Shown: positions 43,629-52,200 of the stretch, piece by piece
How the letters are laid out: each line of letters starts with the position of its first letter
Numbering within the stretch: the stretch's first letter is position 1
From: Planctomycetota bacterium
GTDB taxonomy: Bacteria > Planctomycetota > GCA-002687715
Direction of reading: 5' to 3'
Assembly: GCA_002683135.1 (NCBI GenBank)
Contig: NYSS01000052.1
Coordinates: forward strand, 1 to 63,347
Length of the DNA: 63,347 nt
Translations under genes and position numbers: made by a program
Notes under the pieces: model-generated
What the model was told of the DNA's origin: nothing
The model's database searches: none
Seen by the model: only the letters and a program-made list of their open reading frames with translations

Positions 43629-46600
43629 CTACTCCACCCGCCGCACGCGCCCATCCTCGGCCAAGAGTTCCAGCACCGTCCCCGACACCCGGACATCGCG
43701 CTCCAAGCGAGGCAGGGGCGCGACAACCGAGCCACCCGGTCGGAGCACGACGTCGACGACAGGGCCGGGGATCGGAGCCCCTCCTTCTCTCGCCCAGGAG
43801 GCGCGCAGACGCAGGCGAACCGGCGAACTGATCGGCCCGCTGGAGCGGACGCGGACCGGGACGGCAGCCCAGCGGGCGCGCAAGGACCCCCAAGGCTGGT
43901 CCTGCTCCAACCTCGGCGCGTCTTCAAACGCGGGGCCCGTGGCGAAGGGGACGCAGGGATCGACCCCGGCGGCGACGAGACGCCCGACGGCGTCCGAGCG
44001 CCCGGCAACGAGGTCCTGCCAGGCATGCACGAGCGCGGTCGCTTCATCGACGGACCAGGAACGCAGCATCGCCTTGTAGGCACGCCACGCCAGCGCCGGA
44101 GAAGCTCGGTCGATTATATCGAGGAGGACCGGGGCGACGGGGCGGACGTCGCGCGGAGCGAGGGTCATGGCTAGGGAGAGGACCCCGTCCGGCGGGAGCC
44201 CCGCGCGCGTCAGATCACGAGCGATCCGCCCGACGACCGGGGAGCCTCCGGAGATCAGCATCCCCACCGCGCGCCATCGTTCGTCCGGCGGCACGCTTGG
44301 GCTCCGAGCCACGGCCTCCGCGAGCGCGAGGGTGTCCGCGTCGGCGACCGCCGCGAGACCATGGAGCAGACGCCGCAGGACCGGATCTGGCATGGATGCT
44401 GCGCGCGATGTCAGCCCCTGCAGGGCGTCGGGCTTGTCGAGCCTACCCAGGATGACGGCGCGCTCCACGGCATCACGAAGCGGGACCCCCTCCGTCCTTC
44501 GGAGCTCGGAGACCGCGCCATCGCCGGCGAGGGCGGCCAGAGCAGCGGCCGCCGCGAACCGCACCCTGTGATGGTCATCCGCGAGCGCCGCCTGCACCAC
44601 ATCCAGGTCCGCTGGTGAACCGTGCGCAGCGATCTCATTGAGCGCCAGCACCCGATTCGGGGGCGCCTCGTGAACGCTCAGCCGCCGCGCCGCGCCGAGC
44701 GCGCGACCAGGCAGCCAGCTCCTGACCAACTGAAACGCCGTGAGATCAGGCTTCTCCCCGTCGAGAGCAGCGACCGCGGCGCGCACGTGCGCCGGGAGGT
44801 TCCCATGGAGGGAACCCGGCTTGGCGGGCCGGGACGTCCCATCGCCTCCCGAGGTGGAGACATGGACCCGGGCCGCGAGCAGCTCCTCGAGGGCGGCCGC
44901 AGCGACGGCACCGAGCGGTCGCTCCTCGTGCGGGTCCTCCTTGAGCCGGTACACCTCGCTCGCGCCGTTGCCGTACTGCACGAGCTTCTCCAGGTCGGGA
45001 CCGACGATCATCCGCTGCTCGGCCGACGGCGTATCCCGGACCAGCATCTCGGAGCACGCATACGATTCGAACTCATCCCCGAGCAACGCGGGAACGAGGC
45101 TGTCCCCCAGGCCGCCGGCACCGGCCACATCGAGCACCTCGAGAACCGTGGGAGCGAGATCGGTCAGGTCTACCGGTGCCTCGGTCCTCCCCGACGGCAA
45201 TCCGGGCACATGGACGACCAGCGGTACGCGGGCTTGCTCTTCGTAAACCGAGGAGCCGTGCCACGACGCCCCGTGCTCCCCGAACGCCTCCCCGTGATCT
45301 GCGTGGACGACGACCATCGTCCGATCAGTTACCCCATGGCGGTCCAGGGCAGCGAGCGCACGGCCGATGGCGCGATCTGAGGCGCGGACCTCGCCGTCAT
45401 ACCGCGTAAGCTCGTCGGCCTGGTCGTCCGGACGCTCCGGGTCGCCGTCATACGGCGCGTGGGCATCCATGATGAACAGCCAGGCGAAGAACGGCGATGC
45501 CGCGCCCTTACGCGCCTCCAGTTGATCGCTGAACGCGCGCACGGTATCGACGCCGGGACGGTGCTCGACGACGCCCGCCGGGTCCGCGATGTCGAAACCG
45601 TCGAAGAGCCGCCTGAAGTCCTCGGACCGCACCAAGCGCCCGAGGCTGGTGTAGGCCCACGTCGCGTACCCCGCGTCCCTGACGAGCGACGGCAGCCAAG
45701 ACTGGGACGGCAGGGGCGCGAGCCCGAGCTTCTTCCGCCAGCCATCGCACGCCGATGCATAGCGCCCGCTGAACATCGCCTCGGACGCCGCCGCGCTCAC
45801 CGGGCATGGGGTCCAGGCGTTGTCAAACACCCGGGATCGGCGCGCCAGGGCGTCGATGGACGGCGTCACGTCATCCTTGCCCAAGCGATCGTGCCGGAAC
45901 GTGCAGACGGTGATCCACAGCACGTTGAGCCGGCGGTCCGGTACAAGACGGGCCAGGTCCGCGGAGCGCCCCGAGACCGAGCGGCCGAAGACCTCGCCAA
46001 CCCGCGCAAGTGCGGCGACCGAAGGGCCGTCAGGCTTCGCCACGAAGGGCGTCCGGATGGTGGAGGTCAGCAGGTGCTCGCGGGCGAGCGGGACGGCCGG
46101 CCCCATGAACAGGAGCACCAGCGCCGCGCCGCCCACGACAGGCCACCCGACCGCCAGCCACCGCCACGGAGCACGCAACACCGCAGACGCAGCAAAGAGG
46201 AACCCACAAGCGATCGTCCACCGACCCAGCGGCAGCGGCAACAGCACGGTCTCGGGCATGAAGAACGTCGCCAAGACGATGCCGGCCAGGACTGGGATGA
46301 CGACGACGACGCTCGGTTTGCGCGTGTACATCCAAGCCAGCAGGTGGGCGGAGAATACCGCTGTCACGGCGACCGCGATCCACGCGACGATGACCCCGCC
46401 GGGCACCCGGCTAGCCCAGGGTCGGGCCCCCACCTCGAGCACTGCGGGGGCGCTCCCCATGACCAACAACACCGAAGCGACGGCGGTCGGGCGCGCGCCG
46501 TACCAGCGAGCAAGCGCTGCGAGCGCTGGGCGAATCAGCACCAGCACCAGGCCGACCACACCACCGCACGCCGTCCACAACGCGCAAGCCGAGGCGGCCC

Positions 46601-46697
46601 CGCCGAGCGGGCCTCCGCGCAGCGTCGCCAGGCCGATCACCGCGCCGGCGAGGGAGCCGCCGGCGACGGGGAGGAGCGCGGCACCGACCTTCGTCAT
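43629..46697 (-). CDS. Membrane-anchored sulfatase-fold protein with altered active site and HEAT-like repeats
   Basis: A 1022-residue protein with about six N-terminal membrane helices (to about residue 225), an alkaline-phosphatase-superfamily/sulfatase domain (about 255-600), an Ala/Leu-rich HEAT-like region (about 650-900) and a C-terminal beta domain. The sulfatase core is recognisable: NVLWITVCTFRHDRLG, SGRYASACDG, VVVHADHGEAFGEHG, ARVPLVVHVPG. Two key positions have changed. The first metal Asp is Cys265, and the C-x-P-S-R nucleophile motif reads PVSAAASEAM with Ser301 in the Cys place and no Arg. It may be a phosphotransferase-like or inactive relative. Its ATG overlaps the stop of the upstream SUMF1-like gene by 4 bp. 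Confidence 0.8.
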   Translation of the reverse strand: MTKVGAALLPVAGGSLAGAVIGLATLRGGPLGGAASACALWTACGGVVGLVLVLIRPALAALARWYGARPTAVASVLLVMGSAPAVLEVGARPWASRVPGGVIVAWIAVAVTAVFSAHLLAWMYTRKPSVVVVIPVLAGIVLATFFMPETVLLPLPLGRWTIACGFLFAASAVLRAPWRWLAVGWPVVGGAALVLLFMGPAVPLAREHLLTSTIRTPFVAKPDGPSVAALARVGEVFGRSVSGRSADLARLVPDRRLNVLWITVCTFRHDRLGKDDVTPSIDALARRSRVFDNAWTPCPVSAAASEAMFSGRYASACDGWRKKLGLAPLPSQSWLPSLVRDAGYATWAYTSLGRLVRSEDFRRLFDGFDIADPAGVVEHRPGVDTVRAFSDQLEARKGAASPFFAWLFIMDAHAPYDGDPERPDDQADELTRYDGEVRASDRAIGRALAALDRHGVTDRTMVVVHADHGEAFGEHGASWHGSSVYEEQARVPLVVHVPGLPSGRTEAPVDLTDLAPTVLEVLDVAGAGGLGDSLVPALLGDEFESYACSEMLVRDTPSAEQRMIVGPDLEKLVQYGNGASEVYRLKEDPHEERPLGAVAAAALEELLAARVHVSTSGGDGTSRPAKPGSLHGNLPAHVRAAVAALDGEKPDLTAFQLVRSWLPGRALGAARRLSVHEAPPNRVLALNEIAAHGSPADLDVVQAALADDHHRVRFAAAAALAALAGDGAVSELRRTEGVPLRDAVERAVILGRLDKPDALQGLTSRAASMPDPVLRRLLHGLAAVADADTLALAEAVARSPSVPPDERWRAVGMLISGGSPVVGRIARDLTRAGLPPDGVLSLAMTLAPRDVRPVAPVLLDIIDRASPALAWRAYKAMLRSWSVDEATALVHAWQDLVAGRSDAVGRLVAAGVDPCVPFATGPAFEDAPRLEQDQPWGSLRARWAAVPVRVRSSGPISSPVRLRLRASWAREGGAPIPGPVVDVVLRPGGSVVAPLPRLERDVRVSGTVLELLAEDGRVRRVE

Positions 46698-47734
46698 CGC
46701 GACGGCTCCGCCACCACCCGGAATCCGACCACCGGCGAACGGCGCGTGGCCGGGCTGCCGACGCGCGCCTCGGTGCGCAGCGCGTCACCGTACTGGCTCC
46801 ACGAGCCGCCTTTCACCACCCGGCGGACACCGGAAGCGTCGAACGCATCCTCCACCCACTCAGAGACGTTCGTCTCCATGTGAAGGAGCCCGTAGGGAGA
46901 CGCGAGCTCCAAGTGAGAATCGACAGCGACGGGACCGAGCCCCAGATTCAGCAGCGGCACGGGAGCGATCGTGTCTCCCCAGGGATGCCGTCGCGCATCG
47001 GTCCCGCGCGCCATCTTGTCCCACTCGATCGCCGTCGGCAGTCGGTAGGACCAGGCGCCGTGCCCCGCCGTCTCGGTGAGCCAGCGGCAGTAGGCCTTGG
47101 CCGCGTACCAACTGACTCGAGAGGCCGGCAGCTCCTCGCCGGGGCGCTGGCGATCGAGTTGCTGATCCTCGACGGTGCCATAGCCCACGAGACCGTCGGG
47201 AAAACTAGCGCGCTCCTCATCCGACGCCCAGCGGTCGCGTCCGTTCTTCTCGACAGCTTGGAGGAAGGTCGCAAACTCGCGGCGCGACACCTCTCGCCGG
47301 GCAGCGACGATGAGCGTGTCCGTCTGAGAGCCCTCCCCGTCGGGCCAACGGAGGTAGCGCCCGGGAGGAACGGGGGCGAACCCGTCCGGCGGTGCGAACC
47401 TCAGATCGATGGTGAGGCGATCATCGTCCGGGAGCGCCAGGAACGGAACGGTGGACAGGCCCACGTCGCCTCGGGCGAGCCCAGGAAAGACCACCCGCCA
47501 GTGCCCAGGGGGGACCTCCCAAGCGGACCCGGCCCGCTTGTCGGCCACGGGCGGCGTCCCGTCGGTCGGCCGAGAGAGCTCCGCGACGAGCTCGACGCTC
47601 GCCTCGAGGCTGTCCGGAAGCAGGACCTCGACCTCCACGGCGTGGACCGCCCCCCGCCGCCACGCCCAGACCAGCGCGGCCGCGAGCAGGAGGCACAGGG
47701 TGAGCAGGATATGGTCCCAACGCATGGTCCGCAT
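46694..47734 (-). CDS. SUMF1/formylglycine-generating-enzyme-like protein lacking catalytic Cys
   Basis: A 346-residue protein with one N-terminal membrane anchor (ILLTLCLLLAAALVWAW), a beta-rich middle and a C-terminal SUMF1 domain: VSRREFATFLQAV, PASRVSWYAAKAYCRWLTE, YRLPTAIEWDKMARG, NVSEWVEDAF, RVVKGGSWSQYGDALR and VVGFRVV. True formylglycine-generating enzymes have a Cys pair before GFR; here the stretch RTEARVGSPATRRSPVVGFR has none. It is therefore probably a structural or binding member of the family. It is translationally coupled to a sulfatase-fold protein that lacks the formylglycine Cys, so both partners are altered. Confidence 0.83.
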   Translation of the reverse strand: MRTMRWDHILLTLCLLLAAALVWAWRRGAVHAVEVEVLLPDSLEASVELVAELSRPTDGTPPVADKRAGSAWEVPPGHWRVVFPGLARGDVGLSTVPFLALPDDDRLTIDLRFAPPDGFAPVPPGRYLRWPDGEGSQTDTLIVAARREVSRREFATFLQAVEKNGRDRWASDEERASFPDGLVGYGTVEDQQLDRQRPGEELPASRVSWYAAKAYCRWLTETAGHGAWSYRLPTAIEWDKMARGTDARRHPWGDTIAPVPLLNLGLGPVAVDSHLELASPYGLLHMETNVSEWVEDAFDASGVRRVVKGGSWSQYGDALRTEARVGSPATRRSPVVGFRVVAEPSR

Positions 47735-47824
47735 CTGTCCGTGATTCTAACCGTCGACACCCCGAGATGACGCGCCTACCCGCGGCACCCGCCTCCCCCA
47801 TCCCCGAGTTCAAGGACGGGGCCG

Positions 47825-48679
47825 TCACCTGACGGTGAGAGAAGCGGGCGCGAAGCGCCTGCTGCCGCCCTTTAGCGGCTCGCTCATGATCGTCTCGAAC
47901 ACGTGGACCTTCCAGCCGTCCGGCGTCCTGAGGGCAGCACCAGACAAGCTGGCGTGGATCGCCGCGCGGAGGGCCCCGGGCCGCTTGGGCTGGACAACCA
48001 TCACCCGCTCGGTCGGTGTGACGAGGACGCTCTTCTTCGCCATGTTGCGGATCTCGTCCGTGGCGTCACGACGCTCAGCCGGCTGCACGGGCAGCACCGA
48101 AGGCAACGGACGCGCGCCGCCGGTGGCCTTCAAGAGCCTCCGGTGGGTCGCCCGCACCGCGGCCTCGTCGCCACCCGTACGCTCGAGAGCGGCCTTCGCG
48201 GCGCGGAGAAAATCGAGCGTCTCCTGAGGGCTCCGTAGCCCTGGGAGGATGTCAATCACCTTGCCGTCCGGTCGACAAACGTAGAGCGCGATTTCACCGT
48301 TGTTGATGCCGGTGACCGTCTTCCCTCCGCCGAGGTCGAACGTGGTGACCCGGGTCGGGGCCACGCTCTCCCAGACCGGGACGAAGTGCTGCTTCACAAA
48401 GTTCACGATGGTCTTGTCCGAGAACGTCACGGTCCTCGCGAGGGCTGCGTTCGCTCAGCAAAACTCCTCGTCGAGCCTGCCAAACAGGTGCAAGACCACG
48501 AGCGGCTTCTGGGCGTTCAGCGCGTCCTCGACGGAGCGCTTCCAGATCAGCCCGCTCAGGTCCCCCCCCCACTGGCCAGTGACCTTGGCGAGGCTGTTCA
48601 TCCGCTCCTTATCGATAGGCTCCTGGGCCATCACGAGGCTCAAGGGCACGATGAGGGCCAAAATCGTGTGGATCTTCAT
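47825..48679 (-). CDS. Exported thioredoxin-like protein, candidate selenoprotein (in-frame TGA at codon 75)
   Basis: Two minus-strand frames, 48679-48455 and 48430-47825, are in the same phase and separated only by one TGA. Read through, they give 284 residues: a signal peptide (MKIHTILALIVPLSLVMAQ), then a thioredoxin-like domain KPLVVLHLFGRLDEEFC-U-ANAALARTVTFSD, VKQHFVPVWESV and a beta-rich C-terminal part. The TGA directly follows Cys74 at the place where redox Cys residues sit. A strong AGGAGG lies 7 nt before the ATG. The second half has no signal peptide and would start in mid-fold from GTG 48430. A hairpin begins just 3' of the TGA. Selenocysteine insertion is the best explanation; a nonsense mutation or base-call error is the alternative. 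Confidence 0.65.
48422..48454 (-). promoter_or_regulatory. Candidate bacterial SECIS hairpin
   Basis: In the mRNA directly after the UGA, GAACG (48452-48448) pairs with CGUUC (48426-48422). Inside it CCU pairs with AGG around a CGCG loop whose 5' edge is about 14 nt from the UGA. Position and size suit a bacterial SECIS, but the loop is not the classic GGU type. Confidence 0.4.
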
Positions 48680-48766
48680 GTCAGGTCCTCCTAATTCAGA
48701 CTACGAATCCCGCGCTGAATCCCGCGACGCCGTGACAGACAAGTGACGAGAGGCGAGAATCCCCCG

Positions 48767-49231
48767 GTGAGTCAGCCCACTCCCCCCCGCAAGCCCGGTC
48801 TCCTGGGTGGCCTCGAGGAGCTCTTCCGCTTCGGCGTAAGCGGTGGGCTGGGCACGTTGGCGTTCGTCTTTCTGAGCTGGATCTTCTTCAAGATCGGGTT
48901 CGAGGGCACCCGACTGGGCGACGGCATCCGCTGGGCGGTCCCCTACCTGCTGACGAGCCTGATCACCCACTGGCTGCATCGACGCATCGCCTTCCGCTGG
49001 CCGTCGCCGTACTGGCGATCACTCCGCCGTACCTACGTCATCTATGGCTGCAGCCTCTTCGCGACGACCTTCCTCCACGACCAGCTCATCTGGGGGCTGG
49101 AGTTCGGCTCCGTCGCGGCCTTCGTCGTCAGCGTTGCGCTCAGCGGCGGGTGGAATTACCTGTTGTTCCGCCACTGGGGGTTCCCGGAAGCCCAAGAACC
49201 GCCTCACGCCTCGTCAAACCGGCGGGGCTAG
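48767..49231 (+). CDS. GtrA-like small membrane protein
   Basis: A 154-residue protein with four predicted helices. The pattern LFRFGVSGGLGTLAFVFLSW at the start and FVVSVALSGGWNYLLFRHWGF at the end matches the GtrA family, small membrane proteins linked to export of lipid-linked sugars. GTG at 48767 is chosen (GAGAGG about 13 nt upstream); GTG at 48743 is an alternative. It is divergent from the candidate selenoprotein gene. Its partner glycosyltransferase is not adjacent. Confidence 0.72.
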   Translation: MSQPTPPRKPGLLGGLEELFRFGVSGGLGTLAFVFLSWIFFKIGFEGTRLGDGIRWAVPYLLTSLITHWLHRRIAFRWPSPYWRSLRRTYVIYGCSLFATTFLHDQLIWGLEFGSVAAFVVSVALSGGWNYLLFRHWGFPEAQEPPHASSNRRG

Positions 49232-49285
49232 GGCGCCGCCCGCTTTCCAGCGACGGCTTCCTCGGAGATACTGGTCGATCCGGCC

Positions 49286-52200
49286 ATGCCCTCGTTCAAC
49301 CTGTCACCGTCCCGGATCGCGCGTTACTTCCACTTCGACTGCGATCGCTTTCTGCGGTACGCAGCAACCCCAGGGAAGGCGCGCTCGGATGAGGGCGTCC
49401 CCAGGCCCGCGAAGGAGGGAAACCCGGTGGCGCGGGCGATCCTCGAGGGAGGGTATGACTGGGAAGATCGGCTCCTGGACGAACACCTGGCGGAGACCGC
49501 CGACATCGCCCCTGGGGAAGGGCCGCGTCGCGACCGCGCGTGGAGCGTAGAGGAGTCACTCGTCCGACTGCGCACCGCGGCCCCGGGGACCTGGGTCTAC
49601 CAACCGACGCTCCGCGTCGGTCGTGCGTTCCGCGAACGCTACGGCCTCAACGACGGGTCGCTCCACTTCCCCGATTGCCGACCGGATCTCCTCGAGATAC
49701 GCGAGGATGGCGGCGTCCGCCAGATCCGCATCCACGACGCCAAGGCGTCGAGTCACCAGAAGCTCTCCCACCGCGTGCAGGTCACCATCTACGCGCTGGT
49801 GCTCGATGCGTGCTTCGAAGATGCGGGCGTCAAAGACGTCTCGGTCGACCCGGTGGGCGGGGTGTGGCTCTCCGGCCAGGAGAACTCCGAGCTCTTCGAC
49901 ACCGGACGAACCCGGCCGGGAATCGAGCGCTTCCTCCGCGAACGTGTCCGGCCGTTGTTCGAGGCGACCGCTTCCGACGCGCCCTGGCACCTGAATGTCC
50001 GCTGTGAATGGTGCGACTGGTTCGACCATTGCCGCGGCGAGGCCCTGAAGAACCGCGGCGTGTCCCTACTCCCAAACCTGTCGGCCCACGCTCGTCGCTA
50101 CCTGGCGTCGCTCGATCCGCCCGTCCACACCCTCGACGCGCTGGGCGCGCTCCTCAGCGACGACGGAGCGGAGGCGGCCCTCGCTGGCGTGGCGTCGCTC
50201 GCGGGGCAGCGACTGCGATTGCACAAGCAGGTCAACGCCCTGCATAAAGGACAGGGATTCGCGCTTGGAGGAGCATCTGTTGCGCTCCCCCGATTCGAGA
50301 ACGTCCGGTTCATCTTGACGCTGCAGACAGAACCCGTTGGCGGCGAGGTCTACGTCTTCGGCTGGCACCGCACGGGAGGGAACGACCTGTTCGGGGAGGA
50401 CCCCCGCACCATGATCCGCGTCGCCGCGAACGACAGCCCCGAGACGCTGCTCGAGCTGCGCCGCGGGCTGGTCACCTCACTCCGGGAGCGCCTGCTGGCC
50501 GTCCATCATCACAACCAAGGCAAGGACTTCAAAGATCAGCTATCCCTGCAGTGCTACGTCTTCGACACCTATGAGAAGACGCTCCTGATCCGCGTCCTGC
50601 AAGACCTGCTCGGTGATCCAGAGGTCGGCGCGGCGGCGCTCGAGTTGTTCTTCCACTTTCAGAGCCCCGAGCTGCTCGAGGCCCAGTCGCACCCGGATGG
50701 CACCTCCTTCTTTCCGCTGATCGTGCTCAACAAGATCGTCCGCGACCTGGTCGCGCTCCCGATCCCCATCACCTACCGCTTCACCGACGTCAACCACGCG
50801 CTGCAGCCAGAGGAGTACGGGAGTAAGTACAAGGAGAGCGACTTCTTCGCGTTTCAGCTCTCCAATCAGCTCAAGTCGGACGCCATCTTCCACGCGTGGC
50901 GCAAGGAGCGGCCGGATCTGGCGGTGGCCGTCGAGGACGAGATCGGCCGGCGCCTACGGGGCACCGATTCGATCGTCCGTGGATTCCGAGAACGGCTCGA
51001 AAAACACCCCGAGTCCCGGCTCGTCGCGTGGGCACCGAAGTTCGCGCTCCCTTCCAACCTGGGCATCAGCGACCCCGTGCTGTCCAAGCTCGCGTTCATC
51101 ACCAGGTACGAGTGCGTGAGCGCGTGCCTGGAGACGCGCGAACGGCGCACCCGACCGATGGGCGAGCGCATCGCCGCCGGGTCTGTGGTGCCCTTGGTGT
51201 TCGGCGATGACGGGATCTTCCGGGCCGACCCACCTGTCGATGTGGACTGGGACGAGAGCTTCCCCCGCTATCTCCTGAGCCCGGACACGGACGAAGGCGA
51301 GGACGCCCAGATGGCGTACGACGACTTCGGGACGCGGTCATCCGTGCGCGGCACGAAGGGACCGGTCGCCCTGGCTGAGGTGATCAACCGATCGACCGAC
51401 GGCACGGAATACCGTCTGTCGTTTCGCCCCGGCCGCGGGTTTCCTCCCGTTCGACCGGGTGATCGCTTCAACCTCCACCTTCGGTTCACTGACTGGAACA
51501 CCGAACGGGTGCTGCGGGAACTTGTTCAGCTCGACAGCGACCCGAGCCCGTGCTCCATCGCGCGGCTGGTCACCGACCCTCGAAGCTTCGGCGGGATGCT
51601 CGGAGAGAAGGGCTGGACCTCCACCCTCCCCATGGAGTTCGCCGAAGCCACCGGCTTCACCCCGTCGCAGAAGACCGCGCTTCAAGCGGTCCTGGATAAC
51701 GGCCTGCAGCTGATCTGGGGACCCCCCGGAACCGGCAAGACGTGGTTCCTGGCGCAGACCGTCCTCGCGCTGCTGGAAGCCCATCGGGCGATGAACCGTC
51801 CGTTCCGCATCGTCGTCTCTGCTTTCACCCACACGGCCATCGACAACCTGCTTCGACGCATCCGTCTCGCTCACAACAAACACGGCCTCTACGGAGAAGA
51901 ACTGGTCATCGGCAAGGCCGTACGTGACGAGGACCCCGGCCCAGGTATCGCGCCCGTGGGCCGAGGCGAGGCGCACGAGTGGATCAGCGCCCACCCGCGG
52001 GCGGTCATCGGCGCGACCGTATGGCGACTCCAGGCCGAGTTCCCTCCAGACGACACATCGGGTATCGATCTCCTCGTCATCGACGAAGCCTCCCAGGTCA
52101 AGGTCGCGGAGGCCGCGATCGCCATTCGCCGCTTGAAGTCGGACGGGCGTCTCGTCCTGGCAGGCGACCACCTCCAGCTCCCGCCCATCATCAACGGGAC

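Noticed and set aside
45794-45806. CPVSA (Cys298) as a formylglycine motif
   Set aside because: Alignment to SGRY places Ser301 at the nucleophile position, and the Pro and Arg of C-x-P-S-R are missing.
45459-46883. 474-residue plus-strand open frame opposite the sulfatase-fold gene
   Set aside because: Composition is low-complexity and basic, and the minus strand encodes recognisable domains.
47825-48430. Separate gene starting at GTG 48430
   Set aside because: It would begin in the middle of a thioredoxin-like domain, lacks a signal peptide and lies in phase with the upstream half. A GAGG only 3 nt before the GTG is too close to be convincing, though it cannot be fully excluded.
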